Source of the DNA: a virus
Virus record (IMG/VR): IMGVR_UViG_3300036845_000139
Location: 1 to 20,762 of that record
Length of the DNA stretch: 20,762 nucleotides
Direction: 5' to 3' (one strand)
The notes under the pieces were generated by a model. That model made no database searches. It saw only the letters and a program-made list of their open reading frames with translations, and was not told the origin of the DNA. Position 1 is the stretch's first letter. The number at the start of each line of letters is the position of its first letter. The translations under genes and the position numbers were made by a program. Positions 1 to 9,328 of the stretch are shown piece after piece.

Positions 1-3000
1 TATACCTCCTGCCCATTCAGGCTCTCCCCGTCAATGAACTTCTCGAAGTTATCTCCCTGAGCTTGTAGCTCCTTCGCAATGTCCTGTAGGCTGCGCCGAA
101 CCGGCTTCCCAATCTGGGTGTAGATCTGATGGACCCAGTTCAGGTAGCTCTGATCAATCACATCTGGCCGGGTCCTCTTGGCATTGACCTTGGCCGTGCG
201 ATCAAAGCTCTTGACCTCCTTCTCAAAGGCCTTGGCCTCCTTCGCCTTCGCTATAGCGTACTCACGTTGCTGGGCGAACTTGAACGCCTCGTCCCACTTC
301 TCCTTCAACGCAGCTAGCTCTACCCTATCGCTGGCCCGCTTGGCATTCTCCATGAAGTTCTGGTACGTGATCTTCTTCAGCCCCATCCGCCGAACCGACA
401 TCTTGGCCCTAGCACCCAGCACCACTGGATCGATGGGGACCTGCTGCCCCGCCTGCTCCGCATAGTGCAAGGTTTCTTCGTGGAGATAGTCCGTCGTGTG
501 CTTGGAGAGCATGGCCTCTACATTAGCGTCAACCTCGTCCTCCATCCTCCCATACTTCACCTCCATCATGCGATCAGTTTCCTGATCCACGATCTTCTTC
601 ATGAACTCCCTCGGCTCCAGCCCAGAGGTCTCCCTGGCATCCCTCAGCCCAGCCATCCTATCGAGCATCTGCTGACCGGTCCGGTACCCAAACAAACCCG
701 CTACATCGTCAGGGTGCAAGCCGATCTTAGAAAGGTAGGGCTTCAGGATCTCCCTGTAAGCCTCCGGTACTGCGTCCAGCCTGAGCTTGGGCCTCGTCGT
801 TACCTTCAATCCATGAAGGGTCCCCTTGTCGAAGAAAGCATCTGCCGCTACGTCCGGACGTTCGCTGATCCTCTGATCAACCTCCTTTCGCATCTCCCTT
901 CGATTATCTCGCCACTCCCGGCTCTGCCTCTTCTCCTCCTTCCTCCGCAGACGTTCCTCATTCGCCGCCCTCTCATTGAGCCACTGGTTCTCAATCGCCT
1001 GGACGTACCTTTCATACTTGTCCTTCGACATCCCAGGGCCTTTGGCCACGAAAGGTCTCCCCGGGAGCCTCTGCTCCTCTGGCTTAGCCTCTGGCTTGAC
1101 CTCAGGCGCCATTGCCATGGCCTCAACACCCCCTTCCGGCCCCATCCCTGGCAGTGGCGCTGGCTCCCTTGCTCCTATCTCCCCTAGATCCGTCGCAGTG
1201 AAGAGTTCCTGCCAGTTGGGATCCCTCTTCATCCCCCTCATCAGGTCGAGCCAGCCCTTGCCAATGCTCTCCAGGGTCTCCTTGATCCTCATGAAGTAGT
1301 CATGGATCGAAGTGTTTGCGTCTACCTTCTTGCCAGCCTTCCAGAATGCAAACTCCTCGGCGATGGCCTCCTCAAGCATCGCCTCATGGCTTAGGCCCAG
1401 CGGGGTGTACCGTTCCCTGATGTCGTGCTTGTCGATCCAGTTCCCGGCCTCTGCGGCGGTCTCCAGGATCCTCCACTCCTTGGGGGAGAAGAGCCCCATG
1501 TTTCGCAGGATATGAATGGCCTCGTGCCGCACCGTACGGAGTGGGGCCATCCCCTCGTTCTCAAGGGACCAGAAAAGGAGGGGAAGCCGATCGTTGTAGA
1601 ACTGGGCCACCCCACCGACCAGTGCACCCTTCATCCTAATGGCCGAGGCCTGGGCCCATTGGACGTACTTCTGTTCGCCGAAGATCCTGGACAGCTCCCG
1701 GTCCATCATGTCATAGACCTGGTGCTCAATCGCCGACCATTCCTCCGCCGGCTTGATCGCCACACTGACGTTCCGCGAAGTCTCCATCCACCAGCCGGGC
1801 TTGGTCAGGTCCTCCATGCCCTCAACGACGGTCCACCCCTCAGGCCCGCTGGGGAACCCCTCAACGTCCCACTTCACATTCGCTAGGTCTATGGGCTCAG
1901 CCCCCTCCCCAGTGATGGTCTTGACCTCAGGGAACTGTTCATGGAGTTGCTTGGCCATCTCCATAAGGTTCTTAGGCCCAAGGCTGTCCTTACTGAGCTG
2001 GTCGATGTTCAGGGTCTTGGCATCATGCGAAAGCGTCGCCTCTAGGTCTCCGACTCCCAGACCCCTGTCGTTGACAATGCTGAATAGATGCCGCGTCGGC
2101 TGCCCAATCCTCTCCGCTACCCCAGCCGGGGTTTCGTTGATTTTCTGGAGAACGAGCTTGTTCGCCTGCCCTGGGCTGAACGCCGGATCCGCCCCTGCGA
2201 CCTGCCGAACCTGATCCGGCATCTCCGGCGGAACCCTTTCAACCGGCACCTGCGCCTTAGCCTCAGCGACCGTCCTCCCATTCGGCCGCAGTCGGAGATT
2301 GTCATCTCCTATCGCAGTCTGGACCTTTGGCTCGACCTTCGTCATCCAATCGCTGAGAGGGATGGTTATATCCCCACCATGCTCCTCAGCATCGGCCATC
2401 TTCTGGGCCAGCCCATCGACCACGTCCCCTAAGAGACCATCCCCAACCTCAGGGACCTTGTCCCCATACACCCCCCTAATCGCCTCAACCGGGATATCAA
2501 CATCAACATCACCGTGGGCCTTTATGAAGTCATTAACAAGATCCTCTCCACCCTCACGGCCAAGTGTCCTAACGTTGATGGCACTCTGCATCGTCTCCTT
2601 GAGCTTCGCCACATCGCTGACGGCATTAGCATCCTTGTACGCATCAATGGCTGGGCTTAGCCCCGTCGGTGGCTCCTTGTTAGCCCTGCTCCAGGCCGCC
2701 AACCCATCAGCAGTAGCCTTGACCTGTGAGAGGGTTTCCCCCGCCGCTCGACGAGCCGCTGCCTCTCCAATGAGTCCGGCTGGGAGCTTTGCAGCAATCT
2801 CTGGAAACTCGCCGAAGAAGTTAGCAGCAAGGTCCACCACTGGGCTTGCTACGTCATAACCAAGCCTTATGGCTTGGCCCTCTTCGCCTCCAAAGTCCCT
2901 GACTAGACCAAGACCAATGCCAGTAGCGCCAGCAGCCTTCAGGCCCTCCGTCGCATGCTCAAACCTAACCAGGAACCGGGCGGTCTCCTGGCCAAATCCA

Positions 3001-3482
3001 TACTTCATAAACCTGCTCCACCACCTACTCTTGGACCAATTGTCCATGGTGTTGAACAGCGCATCACCCTGAGGCTCTATACTGTCGGCGTCGTACTCCT
3101 TAGTGAAAGCATCCATAACCCTCTTGGCATCAGAGTCCCCAGTCGAGTTCATTGCTATCAAGCTTCGAGACAGAATGTCCAGGTTCCCATAATCATCGTT
3201 GGAAACCTTCGAGGCCATGGGTTGGCCGTTGATGTACTTCTGAAGGAAGGGATTGCCCGCAATAATGTTTGACGCAGCAACCTGCTTCTGGGTCTTCTCG
3301 AAGTTCTCGGTGTTGGCGTGGATAACTGGGGCAGGAACGCCGGTCAGCTTGCTGAGGTGCAGGGCCCGTCCAGCGTCATCAGGGTCTTCATCCAGGTCCC
3401 CAATGGCCTGCATCCTGGCAGTTGCTCCCCATGCCTCCGGCGGTGGCGCCTGTTCCACATCCTCGTCGTCATCGCCATTCAT
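1..3482 (-). CDS. Giant internal virion protein at the T7 gp16 position, with HEXXH metallopeptidase-like motif (3'-truncated by window)
   Basis: The frame is open from ATG at 3482 to the window edge, giving at least 1160 residues with no stop, so the C-terminus is missing. The ATG overlaps the TGA of the upstream gene (ATGA). Residues about 465-530 resemble the degenerate acetyltransferase-like segment of phage polyvalent proteins (VGDLEATLS...LGPKNLMEMAKQLHEQFP). Residues 653-657 are HEAIH within RHEAIHILRNMGLFSPKEW, followed by LEEAIAEEF at 703-711. This is the layout expected of a gluzincin-type zinc peptidase, with E704, E705 or E709 as possible third ligand. Residues about 840-873 are a highly charged Arg/Glu helix. 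No transglycosylase domain is visible at the N-terminus, unlike T7 gp16 (1318 aa). Position after gp13-, gp14- and gp15-like genes suggests an ejected core protein. The role is inferred, and protease activity is unproven. Confidence 0.8.
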   Translation of the reverse strand, partial: MNGDDDEDVEQAPPPEAWGATARMQAIGDLDEDPDDAGRALHLSKLTGVPAPVIHANTENFEKTQKQVAASNIIAGNPFLQKYINGQPMASKVSNDDYGNLDILSRSLIAMNSTGDSDAKRVMDAFTKEYDADSIEPQGDALFNTMDNWSKSRWWSRFMKYGFGQETARFLVRFEHATEGLKAAGATGIGLGLVRDFGGEEGQAIRLGYDVASPVVDLAANFFGEFPEIAAKLPAGLIGEAAARRAAGETLSQVKATADGLAAWSRANKEPPTGLSPAIDAYKDANAVSDVAKLKETMQSAINVRTLGREGGEDLVNDFIKAHGDVDVDIPVEAIRGVYGDKVPEVGDGLLGDVVDGLAQKMADAEEHGGDITIPLSDWMTKVEPKVQTAIGDDNLRLRPNGRTVAEAKAQVPVERVPPEMPDQVRQVAGADPAFSPGQANKLVLQKINETPAGVAERIGQPTRHLFSIVNDRGLGVGDLEATLSHDAKTLNIDQLSKDSLGPKNLMEMAKQLHEQFPEVKTITGEGAEPIDLANVKWDVEGFPSGPEGWTVVEGMEDLTKPGWWMETSRNVSVAIKPAEEWSAIEHQVYDMMDRELSRIFGEQKYVQWAQASAIRMKGALVGGVAQFYNDRLPLLFWSLENEGMAPLRTVRHEAIHILRNMGLFSPKEWRILETAAEAGNWIDKHDIRERYTPLGLSHEAMLEEAIAEEFAFWKAGKKVDANTSIHDYFMRIKETLESIGKGWLDLMRGMKRDPNWQELFTATDLGEIGAREPAPLPGMGPEGGVEAMAMAPEVKPEAKPEEQRLPGRPFVAKGPGMSKDKYERYVQAIENQWLNERAANEERLRRKEEKRQSREWRDNRREMRKEVDQRISERPDVAADAFFDKGTLHGLKVTTRPKLRLDAVPEAYREILKPYLSKIGLHPDDVAGLFGYRTGQQMLDRMAGLRDARETSGLEPREFMKKIVDQETDRMMEVKYGRMEDEVDANVEAMLSKHTTDYLHEETLHYAEQAGQQVPIDPVVLGARAKMSVRRMGLKKITYQNFMENAKRASDRVELAALKEKWDEAFKFAQQREYAIAKAKEAKAFEKEVKSFDRTAKVNAKRTRPDVIDQSYLNWVHQIYTQIGKPVRRSLQDIAKELQAQGDNFEKFIDGESLNGQEV

Positions 3483-5701
3483 TTAGACACCGGTATTACT
3501 GGCTCTGCTGGGGTGGGGACTGGTGTTCTATCCCCCCTGGGTCTGGCCTCCTGGAACATCGCGTTGTACAGTCGATTGAAGTATTCACGTTCGATCTGGT
3601 GCTGCTGCGGGGTTGCACCGTACTTGGCCTCAAGCTCCTTAGTGATCTGCTGCTTATACTCATCCGGGATCGTCTGATACATCACATCCTTGCCGCCGAA
3701 GAAGCCCCTGATCCCACCAGCTGCCTTCTCCTGCAAGATCTGTGCACCAATGGCCTGCTTCTCCTGCGGACTTGGGGGCTTCCCATACTGCTCCGTATGT
3801 GCATCCCACGCCCCTTGCACCGCAGAGATGAAGCTCCAGTAATCCTCCGAGTTCTTCTTGATCCCGGCACTGTTCATTAACGAACCATAGGCCTGATTAA
3901 CATGCGACACTGAGGGTTCGTCCTGGCCCCACCTAGACTTATTCTGCTGGAACTTCTTCATCAGGGCGTCTGTCATCTTGTTGGGAAGATGCTCGTTGGT
4001 GAGATCCACTTCGTTCTGGAACTTCGCCTTCCCATCCGCCGTATTGAGCATTCCATCCAACACGTGGTACCGTGCCTCCTTCTCCGGGGTTAGCTCAAAA
4101 CCCTGGACAATGTTGGAGTGTATCCGTTTCATTATGTTATCTCTTTGCGGCTCAGTAAGATTGTCCCAGGACCGTTTCACAGCTGGGTCGGCAAAAAGCT
4201 GGTCCGGGTTCTGTACGAACCTACCATCCGGTCCTGGCTTAGTAGTGGCCCCTAGGACTGTGCTCCAGTTGTCGAAGTTAATCTCCTTCTTCTTCTGGTC
4301 GTTGATTGAGTTCTGCCTCTTCACTGCCTCGTCTAGGTATTTGGGAAGGAGGGGGAAGTCGTTGTTTGGGTCCAGTACCTTCCCCTGCTCTTGCGCCGCC
4401 GCTGATAGCTCGTTATCCCCTGCGGTCTTAGCCAGCCTCGCATGGGTGTTGGCTAGATACTTGTCAATCGTCGTTCCGAAGAGGTCATGCTTCCCAGCCG
4501 CCCTAGCACTGGCTATGGAACCCCCGGTAAACCAGCGTGACGCAGCCTCGTCGAAGCTCCCGGTGCTATCCATCCTCTTCTGGAAAACCTTCGTGAACAG
4601 TTCGTCCTGCTTCCCAGGATCTTTCAGGAACTCCTCAGCGGTCATGGGCTTCATTCCTGCCTCTTTCAAATAGTCAGGCAGGAACTTCTCCATCACCTGA
4701 TACCGGCCCAGGGGACGACCATACGGCGTCGAGATATCCGGGTGGCTTGCGTAGTTGTTACTCGACTCAAACCCTCCGATAGCATCCCTAGCCCGCTCAA
4801 TTGCGACCTTGTGCTGTCCCAAGAAGGGAACACGCCCAGTCGTAAGGTCCGCTACCACCCCTCTAGTAAGGACTTGGTAGCCGGGGTTCCGGACCTTCTC
4901 CTCAGTCTGTGCAACGTCGTCGTTGTTCAGCATCCCATCCTTCTGGTACTTCTTCAAGTACACCATAGCAGTGGTGGGATCGACCCTGGCCAGCTTTTGT
5001 ATGGCAGAGCTTAGTGCTGTACTCTTGTTCTTCGCGACCTCCGCGTTAATCGCATCCTCACTCCACCCCTTCCCATCCGTCCCCACTGCCCCTCCAAGGA
5101 ACGTTCTGGTACTCTCCTCCACCTTCCCCAGCATATTATCGATCTGTGCAGCGTCGGTCGGCATCAGCGAGACGTTATTGACGTCGTAGGATACCCTCGC
5201 CTTGCTGGTAGCATCCGTCCAAACCTTGTGCTGACCCCCTGCGTAGCTAGCCCCATTGGCGAACAGCCGGTTCTGGCTAGTCCTGGTCTGCATGTCGAAT
5301 TCGCGTTGGGCCTCTGGGTTTGTCAACCTCGATCTATGTTCCTGCCGGACCTGCTCCAGCTTATCATTGAAGTTGCTGAAGGCATCGACGGCGTTCTTTC
5401 CCTCGTTCTCCTTCAGCTTCTCAAACAGCTCCGTCTGTGCCTTCTCCGTATCGATCGCGGCATTCGTTGCATCATTGGAGTTGTCGAGCTTCTTGAACGC
5501 CTCGGCCCTGCCGAACAGCTCCTGACCGGTCTGTTGGGTAACGGTGCCGAAGTGCTCCAGCGCCGAGCCAACGCCGTACCCAAAGACATCCGGCCCTAGC
5601 TCCGGCGTCTGAACGCGGATAGGCCCTGCGCCGGTCCCTGGATAGATCGGCCGACCTAGATCCCTAACGCCGGGAACTGGATTATATGGAACCTGTGGCA
5701 T
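3479..5701 (-). CDS. Internal virion protein at the T7 gp15 position with lytic transglycosylase (SLT/lysozyme-like) domain
   Basis: 740 residues, close to T7 gp15 (747). The ATG shares one base with the upstream TAA (TAATG). Residues about 45-280 are helical and charged. Residues about 303-425 look like a lysozyme-fold transglycosylase: AIGGFESSNNYA with candidate catalytic glutamate E312 (codon 4766-4768), then TPYGRPLGRYQVMEKF, a Gln/Asp segment (DPGKQDELF) and ASRWFTGG. Such domains cut the glycan backbone of peptidoglycan, here probably to open a path for the ejected core or DNA. The C-terminal 300 residues are helical without a recognised domain. In T7 this activity resides in gp16, so the domain has a different carrier here. 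Assignment as a virion core protein rests on gene order and length. The enzymatic domain is well supported by motifs. Confidence 0.85.
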   Translation of the reverse strand: MPQVPYNPVPGVRDLGRPIYPGTGAGPIRVQTPELGPDVFGYGVGSALEHFGTVTQQTGQELFGRAEAFKKLDNSNDATNAAIDTEKAQTELFEKLKENEGKNAVDAFSNFNDKLEQVRQEHRSRLTNPEAQREFDMQTRTSQNRLFANGASYAGGQHKVWTDATSKARVSYDVNNVSLMPTDAAQIDNMLGKVEESTRTFLGGAVGTDGKGWSEDAINAEVAKNKSTALSSAIQKLARVDPTTAMVYLKKYQKDGMLNNDDVAQTEEKVRNPGYQVLTRGVVADLTTGRVPFLGQHKVAIERARDAIGGFESSNNYASHPDISTPYGRPLGRYQVMEKFLPDYLKEAGMKPMTAEEFLKDPGKQDELFTKVFQKRMDSTGSFDEAASRWFTGGSIASARAAGKHDLFGTTIDKYLANTHARLAKTAGDNELSAAAQEQGKVLDPNNDFPLLPKYLDEAVKRQNSINDQKKKEINFDNWSTVLGATTKPGPDGRFVQNPDQLFADPAVKRSWDNLTEPQRDNIMKRIHSNIVQGFELTPEKEARYHVLDGMLNTADGKAKFQNEVDLTNEHLPNKMTDALMKKFQQNKSRWGQDEPSVSHVNQAYGSLMNSAGIKKNSEDYWSFISAVQGAWDAHTEQYGKPPSPQEKQAIGAQILQEKAAGGIRGFFGGKDVMYQTIPDEYKQQITKELEAKYGATPQQHQIEREYFNRLYNAMFQEARPRGDRTPVPTPAEPVIPVSK

Positions 5702-6291
5702 TAGCTCGTGAACGTCCCACTCTTATAGGCACTAGCACCCTGACCAGCTAGCTTGCCTACAGTTCCAAGGATCGAAGACTCCACCGAGATGTCCCCGGCG
5801 GTCTTCGCATAGCTCGCCGCCTGTTGCTCATAGCTCGATGTCGTCATGTCCCAGTTAGCCTGCTCACCGAATTGGTAGGCCTGAACCTCATACCCATACG
5901 CCGTCTTCTGCGCATTGCTCCGGATCATCGAGATGTTTTCTTGACCGACCGACATCATGGCCGACCGAACCTCAGCGTTAGATCCGCTATTGATATCGAG
6001 GTTTCCGGCCCCCTGCTGAGCCCTGGTCGTGGACAGATCCTCGCTTACCTTAATCGCCTCCTGCTGAGCCTCCACCTCCCCGGCATGAACGGCATAGCTT
6101 GCGTTCTGATCCGCGATCGTTTGGTTCTGCTTCGCGATGCTAGCCTGATACTGTGCCTCCTGGGACTTGAATAGGTCCGCCTGCTGTTGGGCCTGCGCCT
6201 GAACCTGAGCCCCCTGCGCCTGCGATATACCGCCAAACAACGTCGAGACCATCCCAACGCCAGCCATCCCGGCTGTTACTGGGTCTGCCAT
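5701..6291 (-). CDS. Internal virion protein, T7 gp14-like
   Basis: 196 residues, the same length as T7 gp14. The N-terminus is short and hydrophobic/Gly-rich (TAGMAGVGMVSTLFGG), followed by a long Ala/Gln-rich helical stretch (QAQGAQVQAQAQQQADLFKS) and a Gly/Ser-rich end. This composition is typical of the podovirus core protein that enters the outer membrane during ejection in T7. The start at 6291 overlaps the upstream gene by 16 bases and is preceded directly by a GAGGAGGAGGAG purine run (6292-6303), which serves as the ribosome binding site. It lies between gp13- and gp15-like genes. Sequence similarity in this family is low, so the call leans on composition, size and gene order. Confidence 0.75.
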   Translation of the reverse strand: MADPVTAGMAGVGMVSTLFGGISQAQGAQVQAQAQQQADLFKSQEAQYQASIAKQNQTIADQNASYAVHAGEVEAQQEAIKVSEDLSTTRAQQGAGNLDINSGSNAEVRSAMMSVGQENISMIRSNAQKTAYGYEVQAYQFGEQANWDMTTSSYEQQAASYAKTAGDISVESSILGTVGKLAGQGASAYKSGTFTS

Positions 6292-6740
6292 CTCCTCCTC
6301 CTCCGTCCCTTAAAGCTCTCCGGGGTTATGTAGAACGGAACCAAAGTCATCTCGTGGTTGAAGTAGATGGCCCCCAGCCACTTCAACCACTTAAACGCCC
6401 TCTGGTCCTTCACATGAGTATCCCCAATGATCATCTCAAATTCCTTCAAGACGTTCTCAATCACTATCTCCGAATGCCGAATGAATTCGAACTTGTTCCG
6501 GTCCAGAGCTTCTGTGGTCAGCAGCCACATATAGGCCTTGCTATTCGACAACAGCGTTGGGGGCTTCAGCCCATAGATGCAAACTATCTCCCCATTGATA
6601 TACCCCACATAATTAGACTGGCTGGAACATATGAATTTCTGCAAGAACTCCATGCCCCTTGGCTCGCCGGCAACAGGGCTATTCCTCAGGATCTCATCGT
6701 AGTTGAGCTTGGTGTCTTCGACCCTCTTGATGGAGATCAT
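6276..6740 (-). CDS. T7 gp13-like protein with acetyltransferase-like (GNAT) fold
   Basis: 154 residues (T7 gp13 is 138). The order of elements fits a GNAT-like fold: an N-terminal helix (YDEILRNSPVAG), a strand pair around NYVGYINGEIVCIYGLKPP, a helix with basic/aromatic residues (RNKFEFIRHSEIVIENVLKE), and a late strand-helix unit (DQRAFKWLKWLGAIYF). The C-terminus ends in a basic run (KGRRRRRW). In T7, gp13 is needed for assembly of the internal core or virion and is not known to acetylate anything. No clear acetyl-CoA P-loop (R/Q-x-x-G-x-G/A) is visible, so enzymatic function is doubtful. The ATG overlaps the stop of the tail-tube gene (ATGA). Confidence 0.7.
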   Translation of the reverse strand: MISIKRVEDTKLNYDEILRNSPVAGEPRGMEFLQKFICSSQSNYVGYINGEIVCIYGLKPPTLLSNSKAYMWLLTTEALDRNKFEFIRHSEIVIENVLKEFEMIIGDTHVKDQRAFKWLKWLGAIYFNHEMTLVPFYITPESFKGRRRRRWQTQ

Positions 6741-9328
6741 CTGACTGTGTCTCCAACGGTTACCTCCGGGATCACTCCAAGAATCGTTGCCGGAAGGGGG
6801 TTATCCTGCTGCAAGCATATCTGTCCCGGCACGTCCCACAGAGGATCCATGATCACACGTTCATCCCCGGTGACCAGCGGGATCGTCTGACCGAGGAACT
6901 GTCCCTGCGACCACTCTTTGATCGGCGTCATGTTGACAAAGCTCTGGCCGAAGCTGAGCCCCCTGGTTTGGGACAGCCTGATGCTGAGGGCCGAGATCTT
7001 CTTCCTCTTTCCCTGGATGCTGTCCTTCTGGTCCCCTAGATCCAAGGGCATCGTCTGTAACTGGGCTATGAAAGCAAGACCTACAGTAACCTTGGTCGCT
7101 GGTTGTTCCAACGTAATCGATCCATTCTCCACTACCTGTGGCGCCAGCACATTCCCATCAGCGAGGATCGAAACGGTCTGTTCCTCCAAGTAATCCAGTC
7201 CAATGACCGTAGTCACTGGTGTCCACACTGTCCACTGACCTGGACCTTGTATCACCGGGGTCCTCAATGGATCATTGGGCACAATAGCAGTGATCGGTTG
7301 TGTTATATCGCCGAAGACATCGTTCGGCGAGACAAACTGAGTTATAGTAGCTATACCCCCGCCGGCTCTAATCACCTTCCCAACCATATCAGGGGTGAAG
7401 ACAGGATTATCAGCTACAAAGAAGACAACATGAGTCCCTGTGCTAGCACTAACAGACAACGTCCCATTAAGGGCCTGCCCTCCAGTCTGCGACCCACAAT
7501 CTACTCCCCAAGCATCCTCTGCCCCATAGGGCAGCTTCCTATCGTCCATCCGTTCAATGAACTGCCAGTAGTTTCCTCCGAACAGCCGCTCAACGACAAA
7601 GTAGGTAGCATCAAAGTTCCCCTCGGTAACCGTCGCAACTGACTTAAATCGCCCCTGGGTATCATGCCTAGCCCACCCATGGAGCTTCTGTTCCTTCAAG
7701 TACGTGAACGACAGAACTTCACCATCGTTCCTTACGCACCAAATCACCTTGAAGGGTTCCTCGGCGTAGGCCCACTGTGTAATCTGGTAGCCAAAGAAGA
7801 GATGATTAGATAGGACCGATACATCAGAGCCAGTATAAATATTGGCATAGATATTATACTCAAGATCTCTAACGATAGAGTTCTTAAACTGGACATAGAG
7901 AACGTCCTGGTTGATGATGATCGGCGGAACGTCGGAGATCCCATTGTAAGCCTGGGGGGTGGCGGTGGCATTAATTGGAGTAACGGCGGCCGTGGAGGCA
8001 AGACCGCCGGTTCCAGAGGAGAGCTGCCACGCGCCACCTGAAGTCAGCATTATCAGACCTCCAGGCATTGGCACCATAGCCTTAATGTAATTGACCTGCA
8101 AACTAACCAACGTTCCGGTAATAGCATCGGCAGCCTGGATTGGATTGGACGTATTGAAGTTGGTGTAGTACCCTGGCTGTGATCCCCAGAACGTCTGAGG
8201 GAACTGATTACTCCCTGCGAAATACAACCTCTGCTGGAAGAAGGCTGCACATCCGGGATCGTTCCCTCCAGCGAATGGGTTCTTGACATTAGGCGGTGTC
8301 GTCGTGAAATCCGGAACGATGTTTGAGTCAATGGCCTCAGTACCGGTCGTCGAAGTGATGAAGCCATAGGAGGCCCCACCGGGGACGAGAACGCCAATTC
8401 CGTTCTCAGCCTTGTATACATTGTACCCCGCAGCCCCAGACACCGCAGACCAGTCGATTATCAAAGTCCCAGCAGTAGCCCCAATGTCCACCGAAGCTGC
8501 TGATCCACCAGGGGGCGAGGGAGATGACTCCTGCCCCAGACCATCCACGGCGGTTACCACATAGGAAAAGTAGGCATTGCCCGCAGCTGTCACGGTAATC
8601 GTTGGGGTGCCTGGACTACCAACCGTAGATCCAGCAGTAAATGCTGAAAAGCCCCAATTAGTTGGACTGGCGAACGTTAGTACGTATGGAGGATACGATG
8701 GGTGGGTTAGGTACATCACATTAGCAACTTGGACAAACTTCAGTAGAGCCAGATCCACCGCAGCATATGGTGATGCGATCTGATAGATCTTGTTCGTCTG
8801 CCCACCGCTGGTATATGTGCCATAGTTGGTGCTGTCGACAGGGTTGCCATAAGTGTCAAATACCGTGAGCTGGCTTCCGCTAATGCTCTCAATGACGAAG
8901 TACCTATCGTTCAGCTGTACTGTCCCCCCAATGCCGGTGAGGAGAACCCAATCCCCATCAACGTAGGTATGCCCAGGCGCAGTTAAAATCGTCGTCGTTC
9001 CCTGGGTGACGCCGGTTATACTCACTGGAGGGAGGAATACCGGTGCTCCCTCGGAGAGTGGCCTCATATACTTGTCGCCGAACTCTAGAACATACGGCAC
9101 CAAGATCGAGGTCTGGAAGGGAATCACCCTCACCGGCAGGGCGGAGTTAAAGGCCTGAACGACGAAAGCTGTACCAGCTCGCGTCGAAGCCCCAGAGCGG
9201 TAGTCAACGAAGAAGTTCCTCATCATCGCTGCGCCGGTATGGTACTGTTCCATATCGACGTGAGCGAAGATGTTCGGCGACAACTCACCGGAGGCAAAGC
9301 TAGTTTGTATGACGTTCTGTTGGGCCAT
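6737..9328 (-). CDS. Tail tubular protein B (T7 gp12-like nozzle), enlarged by inserted domains
   Basis: 863 residues (T7 gp12 is 794). The N-terminus QTSFASGELSPNIFAHVDM and the following NFFVDYRSGASTRAGTAFV are hallmarks of the family, as is FFQQRLYFAGSNQFPQTFWG at about 364-383. I place the start at the ATG at 9328, which overlaps the TGA of the preceding gene (TGATG). The longer upstream frame to 9355 would run inside that gene. Residues about 103-176 form a beta domain (APGHTYVDGDWVLLTGIGG...TNYGTYTSGG) of the small-barrel type often seen in phage tail proteins. Residues about 235-340 look like a fibronectin-III-like beta domain (YFSYVVTAVDGLGQESSPS...SAVSGAAGYNVYKAENG). The protein forms the distal tail tube or nozzle and docks fibres in T7. 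Confidence 0.9.
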   Translation of the reverse strand: MAQQNVIQTSFASGELSPNIFAHVDMEQYHTGAAMMRNFFVDYRSGASTRAGTAFVVQAFNSALPVRVIPFQTSILVPYVLEFGDKYMRPLSEGAPVFLPPVSITGVTQGTTTILTAPGHTYVDGDWVLLTGIGGTVQLNDRYFVIESISGSQLTVFDTYGNPVDSTNYGTYTSGGQTNKIYQIASPYAAVDLALLKFVQVANVMYLTHPSYPPYVLTFASPTNWGFSAFTAGSTVGSPGTPTITVTAAGNAYFSYVVTAVDGLGQESSPSPPGGSAASVDIGATAGTLIIDWSAVSGAAGYNVYKAENGIGVLVPGGASYGFITSTTGTEAIDSNIVPDFTTTPPNVKNPFAGGNDPGCAAFFQQRLYFAGSNQFPQTFWGSQPGYYTNFNTSNPIQAADAITGTLVSLQVNYIKAMVPMPGGLIMLTSGGAWQLSSGTGGLASTAAVTPINATATPQAYNGISDVPPIIINQDVLYVQFKNSIVRDLEYNIYANIYTGSDVSVLSNHLFFGYQITQWAYAEEPFKVIWCVRNDGEVLSFTYLKEQKLHGWARHDTQGRFKSVATVTEGNFDATYFVVERLFGGNYWQFIERMDDRKLPYGAEDAWGVDCGSQTGGQALNGTLSVSASTGTHVVFFVADNPVFTPDMVGKVIRAGGGIATITQFVSPNDVFGDITQPITAIVPNDPLRTPVIQGPGQWTVWTPVTTVIGLDYLEEQTVSILADGNVLAPQVVENGSITLEQPATKVTVGLAFIAQLQTMPLDLGDQKDSIQGKRKKISALSIRLSQTRGLSFGQSFVNMTPIKEWSQGQFLGQTIPLVTGDERVIMDPLWDVPGQICLQQDNPLPATILGVIPEVTVGDTVR

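Noticed and set aside
848-1129. 93-codon Arg-rich minus-strand frame
   Set aside because: It is a frame-shifted shadow of the charged helix in the gp16-position gene, which is open in the correct frame throughout.
465-1187. 240-codon open frame on the plus strand
   Set aside because: It lies wholly antisense to the gp16-position gene, has a Leu/Pro/Arg-rich shadow composition, no ribosome site and no recognisable domain.
3978-4673. 231-codon plus-strand open frame
   Set aside because: It is antisense to the transglycosylase gene and Ser/Leu/Phe-rich, as expected of a reverse shadow.
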